From: an uncultured Bacteroidales bacterium
GTDB taxonomy: Bacteria > Bacteroidota > Bacteroidia > Bacteroidales > F082
NCBI GenBank assembly: GCA_937902805.1
Contig: CALEMB010000078.1
Span: 1-10,630 of the forward strand
Reading direction: 5' to 3'
Length of the DNA: 10,630 nt
This document shows, piece after piece, positions 1 to 6,168 of this stretch (within the stretch, counting starts at the first letter, position 1; every line of letters starts with the position of its first letter). Below the pieces are notes generated by a model. The model was not told the DNA's origin. It did no database searches and saw nothing but the letters and a program-made list of their open reading frames with translations. The translations under genes were made by a program, and so were the position numbers.

Positions 1-652
1 AATCATCCGACAAGGCCTCTTCCGTGGCGCCGACACGGGCTGGCTGCTTACCGACCGCCTCTTCGCAGGTGCCGACACCCTCGCCACCTCATACGCATTG
101 GCAACAGCCATCAAGAAGATTGGTGATGTGGATATCGTCATCGGCGGCCGTCAGGCTATCGACGGTGACACCGCCCAAGTGGGTCCCCAAGTGGCACAGA
201 AACTGGGCCTCAACCAAGTGACCTACGCCGAGGAAATCCTCAAGATCGAGAACAACATCGCCACTATTCGCCGTCATATCGACGGTGGTGTGGAGACCGT
301 CGAAGTGCCGCTGCCCTGCGTCATCACCGTGAACGGCAGTGCGGCACCTTGCCGTCCTTGCAACGCCAAACTGGTGATGAAGTATAAGTATGCCTCCTGC
401 CCGCTGGAGCGTCAGCCCGAAGATCCTCGTGCCGACCTCTACGAGAGCCGTCCCTACCTCAACCTCAACCAGTGGAGCGTGGCCGACGTGGATGGCGACC
501 CCAACCAGTGCGGCCTCTCAGGTAGCCCTACCAAGGTGAAAACCGTGCAGAACATCGTCTTCCAGGCCAAGGAGAGCAAGACCCTCACCGCCAGCGACGC
601 CGATGTGGAAGGATTGATTAAAGAATTGTTGGACGAAAAGATAATTGGATGA
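1..652 (+). CDS. etfB: Electron transfer flavoprotein, beta subunit (5' end outside the window)
   Basis: The gene enters from the left edge; the first whole codon is at position 2, and 216 C-terminal residues are visible. EtfB pairs with EtfA to carry electrons between acyl-CoA dehydrogenases and other redox partners in the cytoplasm. Visible family marks are a LFAGADTLATSYALA segment, the nucleotide-loop motif GGRQAIDGDTAQVGPQ (codons from about 146 to 193), and the late SGSPTKVKTV motif. From memory, the GDTAQVGP version of the loop is the form found in clostridial and other anaerobic EtfB proteins, where the site can hold FAD; human-type EtfB differs there and binds AMP. That makes an electron-bifurcating role possible but not shown. 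About 70-80 N-terminal residues should lie upstream. The stop at 650-652 abuts a repeat hairpin, and etfA starts 86 bp further on in the same direction, so the two are probably cotranscribed. Confidence 0.95.
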   Translation, partial: IIRQGLFRGADTGWLLTDRLFAGADTLATSYALATAIKKIGDVDIVIGGRQAIDGDTAQVGPQVAQKLGLNQVTYAEEILKIENNIATIRRHIDGGVETVEVPLPCVITVNGSAAPCRPCNAKLVMKYKYASCPLERQPEDPRADLYESRPYLNLNQWSVADVDGDPNQCGLSGSPTKVKTVQNIVFQAKESKTLTASDADVEGLIKELLDEKIIG

Positions 653-722
653 CGCGAGACTACGAGACGCGAGACACGAGACTTTGGTATGTCCCGCGTC
701 CCGCAGTCCCGTGTCCCGAGTC
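651..722. repeat. Heptad-repeat inverted element between etfB and etfA
   Basis: Two 32-nt arms (651-682 and 691-722) flank an 8-nt spacer. Each arm is a run of degenerate 7-bp units: the left arm follows the pattern GACnCGA and the right arm GTCCCGn. In both arms the units run 7, 8, 7, 7 nt plus a 3-nt remainder. Folded as a hairpin on the plus strand I count 21 Watson-Crick pairs of 32. Five A-C mismatches become G-U pairs in the opposite-strand RNA, raising that strand to about 27 of 32. The element starts inside the etfB stop codon and has no T-tract, so it is not an ordinary terminator. It may act as an mRNA stability or attenuation element between operon genes, or be a genomic repeat; neither role is shown. 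Confidence 0.8.
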
Positions 723-738
723 TAAAAGAAATTGACTT

Positions 739-1761
739 ATGAACAACGTATTTGTATATATCGAGACCGAAGGCACACAGGTGGCCGAAGTCTCCCAGGA
801 GTTGCTCACTAAAGGGCGTAAATTGGCCGACCAGCTGGGCGTGGAACTGCACGCCGTCGTGGCTGGCACGGGCATCAAGGGCAAGGTGGAAGACCAAATC
901 CTGCCTTACGGCGTGGACAAACTCTTCGCTTTCGACGGCGAAGGACTGTTCCCTTACACCTCCGCACCGCACACCGATATCCTCGTCAACCTCTTCAAGG
1001 AAGAACAACCGCAGATCTGCCTGATGGGTGCTACCGTCATCGGTCGCGACCTCGGTCCTCGCGTCAGCTCCTCGCTGACCAGCGGCCTCACCGCCGACTG
1101 CACCCAACTCGAAATCGGTGATTTCGACGATGTCAAGACCAAGAAACATTACGACAACCTGCTGTATCAAATCCGTCCTGCTTTCGGCGGCAACATCGTG
1201 GCGACCATCGTCAACCCTGACCACCGTCCGCAGATGGCCACCGTCCGCTCGGGCGTGATGCAGAAGGCCATCTATGAAGGCAAGGCCAAGAACGAAGTCG
1301 TCTATCCCGAGGTAAGCAAGTATGTCTCTCCCGAGGCGTATGTTGTGAAGGTCCTCGACCACCATGTGGAGGCTGCCAAGCACAACCTGAAAGGTTCACC
1401 TATCGTTGTGGCCGGTGGCTATGGCATGGGTTCCAAGGAAGGCTTCGACATGCTGTTTGAACTCGCCAAGGTGCTTCACGGCGAAGTCGGTGCCTCGCGT
1501 GCCGCTGTCGATGCGGGCTTCTGTGACACCGACCGCCAGATTGGTCAGACGGGTGTTACCGTGCATCCCAAGGTGTACATCGCCTGCGGCATCAGCGGAC
1601 AAATCCAGCATATCGCTGGTATGCAGGACAGTAAAATCATCATCTCGGTGAACAGCGATCCCGACGCACCTATTAATAAAATTGCAGATTATGTCATCGT
1701 TGGCACCGTTGAGGAGGTCGTCCCGAAATTGATTAAGTATTATAAGCAGAATAGTAAATAA
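739..1761 (+). CDS. etfA: Electron transfer flavoprotein, alpha subunit
   Basis: This 340-residue protein has the normal EtfA length. It forms a heterodimer with EtfB and holds the FAD that trades electrons with acyl-CoA dehydrogenase. The N-terminal ETF domain (about residues 3-190) resembles the EtfB fold. The C-terminal FAD domain (about 218-335) carries the family signature: VGASRAAVDAG at 250-260, QIGQTG at 267-272, GISGQIQH at 284-291 and the SVNSDPDAPI stretch at 303-312. The usual GGRG motif at the start of the FAD domain reads GGYG (226-229), which swaps an arginine for tyrosine. I cannot tell whether that is normal in this phylum. The start at 739 is the first ATG after the repeat hairpin and gives a complete N-terminus; its leader is AT-rich with no strong ribosome binding site, as is usual here. 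It sits between etfB and the dehydrogenase in one operon. Confidence 0.96.
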   Translation: MNNVFVYIETEGTQVAEVSQELLTKGRKLADQLGVELHAVVAGTGIKGKVEDQILPYGVDKLFAFDGEGLFPYTSAPHTDILVNLFKEEQPQICLMGATVIGRDLGPRVSSSLTSGLTADCTQLEIGDFDDVKTKKHYDNLLYQIRPAFGGNIVATIVNPDHRPQMATVRSGVMQKAIYEGKAKNEVVYPEVSKYVSPEAYVVKVLDHHVEAAKHNLKGSPIVVAGGYGMGSKEGFDMLFELAKVLHGEVGASRAAVDAGFCDTDRQIGQTGVTVHPKVYIACGISGQIQHIAGMQDSKIIISVNSDPDAPINKIADYVIVGTVEEVVPKLIKYYKQNSK

Positions 1762-1775
1762 TTAGGCTGGCCTAT

Positions 1776-1844
1776 GGCCGTCAGCCATCAGCTATCAGCC
1801 TCGGTGCTACTAAGCTGAAGGCTGATTGCTGAATGCTGAAAGCT
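1776..1844. repeat. Heptad-repeat inverted element between etfA and the acyl-CoA dehydrogenase gene
   Basis: The left arm (1776-1800) is built of 7-bp units GCCGTCA, GCCATCA, GCTATCA plus GCC. The right side (1814-1844) is built of GCTGAAG, GCTGATT, GCTGAAT, GCTGAAA plus GCT. The arms 1776-1800 and 1820-1844 are inverted relative to each other, with 19 of 25 positions complementary by my count and a 19-nt spacer. The design (heptad arrays in inverted arrangement, filling the gap between two operon genes) matches the element at 651-722, although the sequences differ completely. There is no T-tract after it. A short ggcc-tat-ggcc palindrome (1769-1779) overlaps the left edge. Confidence 0.8.
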
Positions 1845-1861
1845 AAACAAAATAGAAAACA

Positions 1862-3589
1862 ATGGCAAACTATTATAACGATAATCCGAACCTGCAATTC
1901 TACCTCGACCACCCGCTGATGAAGCGCATCGTCGAGCTGAAGGAACGCAATTTCGCTGACAAGGATACCTATGATTATGCCCCCGTCGATTACGAGGACG
2001 CGATGGAAAACTACCGCCGCGTGCTGGATATCACGGGCGACATTACCGCCAATATCATCGAACCCAACTCCGAGAGCGTCGACCTCGAAGGTCCACATTT
2101 GGAGAATGGCCGCATGATTTATGCCTCTAAAACTGTTGAAAACCTTGACGCCTGCACCAAGGGCGGCCTCTGGGGTGTCTCCATGCCTCGCCGTTACGGT
2201 GGACTGAACCTGCCTATCACGGTGTTCAGCATGCTGAGTGAGATGGTTGCTTCTGCCGATGCCGGTTTCCAAAACATCTGGTCGCTGCAATCCTGCATCG
2301 ACACCTTGTATGAATTCGGCAACGAGGAACAGCGCATGAAGTACATCCCGCGTGTCTGCGCTGGCGAAACCATGTCGATGGACCTCACCGAGCCCGATGC
2401 CGGTTCCGACCTGCAAAGCGTCATGCTGAAGGCCACCTATTCCGAGAAGGATGGCTGCTGGCTGCTCAACGGCGTGAAGCGCTTCATCACCAATGGTGAC
2501 TCCGACATCCACCTTGTGTTGGCCCGTTCCGAGGAAGGTACCAAAGACGGCCGCGGCCTGTCGATGTTCATCTACGACAAGCGCCAGGGCGGTGTCAATG
2601 TGCGTCACATCGAGCACAAGTTGGGTATTCACGGCTCACCGACCTGCGAGTTGACCTACAAGAACGCCAAGGCCGAGCTCTGTGGTGAGACTCGTTTGGG
2701 CCTCATCAAATATGTGATGGCCCTGATGAACAGTGCCCGTTTGGGCATCGCAGCCCAGTCCGTGGGTCTGGGACAGGAAGCCTACAACGAGGCATTGAGA
2801 TATGCCGGCGAGCGTCAGCAGTTCCATAAGAGAATTATCGAGTTTCCTGCCGTTTATGATATGCTTTCCCGCATGAAGGCCAAGATCGACGCAGGTCGTT
2901 CGCTGCTCTACATGACCGCCCGTTATGTGGACATCTACAAGTGCCTCGAAGACATCCAGCGTGAGCGTCCGCTGACACCCGAGGAGCGCGCCGAGTGCAA
3001 GAAGTACTCGCGTCTCGCCGATGCCTTCACGCCTTTGGCCAAGGGCATGAACTCCGAATACGCCAATCAGAACGCCTACGATGCCATCAGCATCCACGGT
3101 GGATCGGGCTTCATTATGGAGTACAAGTGCCAGCGCCTCTACCGCGATGCGCGTATCTTCTCCATCTACGAAGGCACGACCCAGTTGCAGGTGGTAGCTG
3201 CCATCCGTTACATCACCAACGGCACCTACCTCACCATCATGAAGGAAATGCTTGAAAACGAGGTCTCCGAGGAGCTGAAACCTTTGCAAAACACGGTGCG
3301 CACCCTCGTGGAACTCTACGAGCAGAGCATCAACTATGTGAAGGGCGCCAACAACCAAGAGGTTCAGGACTTCTTGGCCCGCCGTCTCTATGACATGACC
3401 GGCGACATCATGATGTCGTTGCTCATCTTGGACGATGCTACCCGTGCCCCACATCTCTTCCTCCGTTCGGCCAACGTCTATGTCCACGCCGCCGAGGAAG
3501 ACGTCATCGGCAAGAGCGTCTACGTGAAGAACTTCATCGAGGAAGACTTGGTGAACTTCAGGGCGAAGGCTGAGGAAGTGGCGGAATAA
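1862..3589 (+). CDS. Acyl-CoA dehydrogenase, long form with C-terminal extension
   Basis: This is a cytoplasmic FAD enzyme that desaturates an acyl-CoA at the alpha-beta bond, or runs in the reverse, reductive direction in anaerobes, passing electrons to EtfAB. Domain order is N-terminal helical domain (about 40-165), beta domain (about 170-270) with the signature DLTEPDAGSD at 174-183, then the C-terminal helical domain (about 285-450). The motif SIYEGTTQLQ at 434-443 places the likely catalytic base at Glu437, by analogy with medium-chain acyl-CoA dehydrogenase. The FAD-contact motif HGGSGFIMEY is at 412-421. Ordinary family members have about 380 residues; this one has 575, with an insert near 355-385 and an extra helical tail from about 455, as in the 3-methylmercaptopropionyl-CoA dehydrogenase-like group. 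The substrate cannot be read from sequence; butyryl-CoA/crotonyl-CoA is a reasonable guess. The ATG at 1862 follows an A-rich leader 17 bp after the repeat hairpin. It is the last gene of the etf operon and is followed by a terminator. Confidence 0.94.
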   Translation: MANYYNDNPNLQFYLDHPLMKRIVELKERNFADKDTYDYAPVDYEDAMENYRRVLDITGDITANIIEPNSESVDLEGPHLENGRMIYASKTVENLDACTKGGLWGVSMPRRYGGLNLPITVFSMLSEMVASADAGFQNIWSLQSCIDTLYEFGNEEQRMKYIPRVCAGETMSMDLTEPDAGSDLQSVMLKATYSEKDGCWLLNGVKRFITNGDSDIHLVLARSEEGTKDGRGLSMFIYDKRQGGVNVRHIEHKLGIHGSPTCELTYKNAKAELCGETRLGLIKYVMALMNSARLGIAAQSVGLGQEAYNEALRYAGERQQFHKRIIEFPAVYDMLSRMKAKIDAGRSLLYMTARYVDIYKCLEDIQRERPLTPEERAECKKYSRLADAFTPLAKGMNSEYANQNAYDAISIHGGSGFIMEYKCQRLYRDARIFSIYEGTTQLQVVAAIRYITNGTYLTIMKEMLENEVSEELKPLQNTVRTLVELYEQSINYVKGANNQEVQDFLARRLYDMTGDIMMSLLILDDATRAPHLFLRSANVYVHAAEEDVIGKSVYVKNFIEEDLVNFRAKAEEVAE

Positions 3590-3613
3590 ACCTTACATTT
3601 ATATGATTGCATC

Positions 3614-3643
3614 AAGACGCGGCTTTCGGGTCGCGTCTTTTTT
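3614..3643 (+). terminator. Intrinsic terminator of the etf operon
   Basis: A perfect 8-bp stem, AAGACGCG (3614-3621) with CGCGTCTT (3632-3639), encloses a 10-nt loop and runs into six consecutive T residues (3638-3643). It lies 24 bp after the dehydrogenase stop and just before the promoter region of the next gene, so it marks the end of the etfB-etfA-dehydrogenase transcript. Confidence 0.9.
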
Positions 3644-3693
3644 ATGCATTTATGTTTTCTTGAAGGTGTCGCGCGTTTCTATGGAAAATTCCG

Positions 3694-3701
3694 TAATATT
3701 G
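3694..3701 (+). promoter_or_regulatory. Putative Bacteroidota -7 promoter box for the phosphatase-dipeptidase gene
   Basis: TAATATTG, followed by CACCC, matches the Bacteroidota -7 consensus TAnnTTTG at all but one fixed position. It lies 26 bp before the start codon at 3728 and after the upstream terminator. I see no convincing -33 TTTG element at the expected spacing, so the call rests on the -7 box and position only. Confidence 0.5.
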
Positions 3702-3727
3702 CACCCTAAAACCAAACCCATAACACC

Positions 3728-5143
3728 ATGAAAAAGCTATTCATAGGACTATTAGCCGCTTTCCTGTTTTGCGGCAGCCTGCAAACCAAAGCACAAAACG
3801 ACAGCATCACGCTGTATTTCAGCGCAGAAGAGATGCCTAACCTCATTAAGTGTCTGCCTCCGCCGCCCGACACCATCGGGGTTGACTTCGCCTACGACAT
3901 CATGCGTTACATGTGGGGCAAGACCCAACGCGACGATTTGGTACGTGCCAACATCGTCATTCACGATGCGGTGTGGAATTTGGACTCGCTCATTGCGCAG
4001 TTTAAAGTGCCATTTGGCATCGAAATCTCCAAAGAGGGCACTCCTGAGATTTACAAATTCATGATCAACAGCCTTTCCACCGTCGACCAGACGCGTGTGA
4101 AGCCGAAGGCTTTCTACCATCGCAAGCGCCCGTTTGAGCGTTTCCACGAGCACATGCTTACGATGTATGAAGAGGCGGAACTATCGGGTGAAGGCTCTTA
4201 TCCTTCGGGCCACAGCCAGCGTGGCTATGCCGCTGCTTTGCTGCTCTCTGAGGTCAATCCCGCCAATGCCGACACTATCATGTCACGTGGCTTTATGTAT
4301 GGCGAAAGTCGCGTCATCGCAGGTGCCCACTGGCAGAGCGATGTGGATGCCAGCCGCCTCTGTGCCGCCATCGGCGTGGCTCGCCTGCATACCAGTCCTG
4401 CTTTCCTTGAACAACTGACCAAGGCCCAAGAGGAGTTCAAGTGGTTGACAGGACAATTGTTGCCCACTGACGATGCCAGCCAGTTCGTGAATCTGACTGA
4501 TGTCGTCCCTGATGCCATTTTGGAGGTCCGGTATTTCAGCACCTACAACTTCGTCGGGACACGTGTGGACGGTTATCTTGAGCCGGTTGTCCTCATGACC
4601 CGTCAAGCCGCCGAATGCCTTCGTGCCGTGAGCGACGACCTGAAGCAACAAGGCTATCGCCTGAAGATTTACGATGCCTACCGTCCGCAGTGTGCTGTCG
4701 ACCACTTTGTGCGTTGGGCCGCTGACATCCCCGATACACTGATGAAAGCTTACTTCTATCCTGATTTGGACAAGAGCGTACTCTTCGATCAGTTGTATAT
4801 CATGGAAAAGAGCGGTCATACCCGTGGCTCCACCGTCGACCTGACCCTGTTCGACATGGCTACTGAGAAGGAAGTCGACATGGGCGGTACTTTCGATTGG
4901 TTCGGTCCCGAGAGCCATCCCGACTTCTGTGGTAATCCCGAGACGGGCGAATACACAGGCGACAACAGCGCCAGTCCAGCCAATCGCAGCATCACCAAAG
5001 AGCAGTTCCACAACCGCATGATCCTGCGTGAGGCCATGCTGCGCCACGGTTTTAAGGCCCTGGACAGCGAATGGTGGCATTTCACGTTGAAGAACGAGCC
5101 GTTCCCCGACACATATTTTACTTTTCCGGTAAAGAAGCTGTAA
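3728..5143 (+). CDS. Exported two-domain enzyme: PAP2 acid phosphatase fused to VanX-type D-Ala-D-Ala dipeptidase
   Basis: The 471-residue protein begins with a signal peptide (Lys2-Lys3, hydrophobic 4-19, likely cut after KA at 21-22), so it should act in the periplasm. Residues about 40-230 form a class A acid phosphatase/PAP2 domain with the full three-part signature: K127-x6-R134-P135, P159-S160-G161-H162, and S194-R195-x5-H201-x3-D205. Residues about 250-470 form a peptidase M15D domain like VanX/DdpX. It has Arg319 in YDAYRP, zinc ligands His364 and Asp371 (SGHTRGSTVDL) and the EWWHF motif with Glu448 and His451. From memory, VanX uses R71, H116, D123, E181 and H184; the R-H, H-D and E-H spacings here are the same, while the D-to-E segment is about 19 residues longer. 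VanX-type enzymes split D-Ala-D-Ala; the phosphatase substrate is unknown. No vanA or vanH gene is near, so peptidoglycan turnover or nutrient scavenging is likelier than vancomycin resistance. It appears to be transcribed alone, convergent with the downstream operon. Confidence 0.92.
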   Translation: MKKLFIGLLAAFLFCGSLQTKAQNDSITLYFSAEEMPNLIKCLPPPPDTIGVDFAYDIMRYMWGKTQRDDLVRANIVIHDAVWNLDSLIAQFKVPFGIEISKEGTPEIYKFMINSLSTVDQTRVKPKAFYHRKRPFERFHEHMLTMYEEAELSGEGSYPSGHSQRGYAAALLLSEVNPANADTIMSRGFMYGESRVIAGAHWQSDVDASRLCAAIGVARLHTSPAFLEQLTKAQEEFKWLTGQLLPTDDASQFVNLTDVVPDAILEVRYFSTYNFVGTRVDGYLEPVVLMTRQAAECLRAVSDDLKQQGYRLKIYDAYRPQCAVDHFVRWAADIPDTLMKAYFYPDLDKSVLFDQLYIMEKSGHTRGSTVDLTLFDMATEKEVDMGGTFDWFGPESHPDFCGNPETGEYTGDNSASPANRSITKEQFHNRMILREAMLRHGFKALDSEWWHFTLKNEPFPDTYFTFPVKKL

Positions 5144-5160
5144 ATCTGGAGGGCATTTGT

Positions 5161-6168
5161 CTACACTTGCACATTTTTCCCTTGCCAAGTGCCCCGTTCT
5201 TCCATTCTTTTTTCTATACGCGAGAGTACCTCGTCGTAGCGCAGCTTCATCCATGGCTCACTGACGAGATAGCGCGGCGGCACCTCGCCTGCAAAGCGCT
5301 CGATGACAATGTCAGGGTTGAGTCGTTCGGCAAAGTCGATGACAAAATCGACGTATTCTTCCAAATCAAAGAGATGGAAGATTTCGGGATGTTGAAGGTA
5401 TTCCTCTGCCATCTTCGTGCCTTTGAAGATTTGCAGCTGGTGGAACTTGACTGTGGTCAAAGGCAGTTGGGAAATGATGTCAGCGACATCGAGCATCATG
5501 GTTTTGCTTTCGCCAGGCAAACCGAAGATGAAATGCGCCCCGCAAGGGATACCGTAATCGGCGGTTATGCGGATGGCCTTTTCTGCCGTGGCAAAGTCGT
5601 GTCCACGGTTGACGCGTTTTAGGGTATCGTCATAAACACTTTCCACTCCGTATTCCAGCATGACATAGTGCGTTTTTTGGATTTCGCAGAGGTATTGTAA
5701 GATGCCTTCATCAATCAAGTCTGGCCGTGTGCCGATGACAATGCCAATAATCTCAGGTTTTTCCAAGGCTTTTGGAGCCATGTCATTCCTGCTTGGGCAT
5801 GTGGGGAGCGGGGAATCTATGGCTTCAAAAGCCTGATCATAAATGTCCTTCAACTCTTCCAGCGGCTTGTAAGTATTCGAAAAAGGCTGGAAATAAGCCA
5901 AATACTGGCTCGCTCTACGGTAACGTCTCCTATGAAACTCAATGCCCTCCTCGATCTGTTGCTTGATGGACTTTTCTGGCCGACAATAGGATGGGTTGAA
6001 AGCCTCATTGCTGCAAAAGGTACAGCCACCCGTACTGATTTTGCCATCCCTGTTGGGACAACTGAAGCCCGCGTCGATACTGATTTTCTGTACCCTTCCT
6101 TCGAATTGCTTCGCGAAATAACGGCTGTAGCTGTTAAAACGTCTATTGTCGCCCCAAATGTAAGTCAT
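5161..6168 (-). CDS. Radical SAM protein, TIGR01212/YhcC type
   Basis: This 335-residue cytoplasmic protein matches the TIGR01212 family (E. coli YhcC), whose reaction is unknown to me. It begins with the family's WGDNRRFNSYSRYF stretch (residues 5-18). The iron-sulfur cysteines are C37, C49 and C52, spaced C-x11-C-x2-C within CPNRDGKISTGGCTFC, the extended pattern of this family rather than the classic C-x3-C-x2-C. Other marks are IGTRPD (145-150), EYGVES (172-177), the GAHFIFGLPGE stretch (210-220) and FHQLQIFKGT (242-251). Residues about 118-138, between the usual FEAI and IIGIVIGTRP segments, look like an added loop with an extra cysteine (C124). The start codon overlaps the stop of the di-haem enzyme gene as ATGA (6165-6168), so translation is probably coupled. 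It is the last gene of a three-gene operon and ends 17 bp from the convergent phosphatase-dipeptidase gene, with no clear terminator between them. Confidence 0.92.
   Translation of the reverse strand: MTYIWGDNRRFNSYSRYFAKQFEGRVQKISIDAGFSCPNRDGKISTGGCTFCSNEAFNPSYCRPEKSIKQQIEEGIEFHRRRYRRASQYLAYFQPFSNTYKPLEELKDIYDQAFEAIDSPLPTCPSRNDMAPKALEKPEIIGIVIGTRPDLIDEGILQYLCEIQKTHYVMLEYGVESVYDDTLKRVNRGHDFATAEKAIRITADYGIPCGAHFIFGLPGESKTMMLDVADIISQLPLTTVKFHQLQIFKGTKMAEEYLQHPEIFHLFDLEEYVDFVIDFAERLNPDIVIERFAGEVPPRYLVSEPWMKLRYDEVLSRIEKRMEERGTWQGKNVQV

Noticed and set aside
651..722. A CRISPR array or a transcription terminator.
   Set aside because: The units are 7 bp, degenerate and without spacers, so it is not CRISPR. 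No T-tract follows either arm and etfA continues in the same direction, so a simple terminator does not fit.
454..1383. A 309-residue open frame on the minus strand across the end of etfB and most of etfA.
   Set aside because: It lies antisense to two clearly recognised genes and crosses their repeat-filled gap. Its translation resembles no family, and long antisense frames are common in moderately GC-rich coding DNA.
1781..3487. Two 283-residue minus-strand open frames opposite the acyl-CoA dehydrogenase gene.
   Set aside because: The plus-strand protein has a full set of catalytic motifs along this whole stretch; the antisense frames show no recognisable domain and no promoter.
3728..5143. 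A vancomycin resistance determinant, because of the VanX-type domain.
   Set aside because: No vanH, vanA/B ligase, or vanR/vanS gene is in the window, and the dipeptidase is exported and fused to a phosphatase, unlike the cytoplasmic VanX of resistance clusters.
4283..5254. A 323-residue minus-strand open frame opposite the phosphatase-dipeptidase gene.
   Set aside because: It overlaps both the dipeptidase motifs on the plus strand and the end of the radical SAM gene; no family resemblance is seen.
5071..5622. A 183-residue plus-strand open frame running from the dipeptidase gene into the radical SAM gene.
   Set aside because: It is antisense to the conserved C-terminal half of the radical SAM protein and has no domain of its own.
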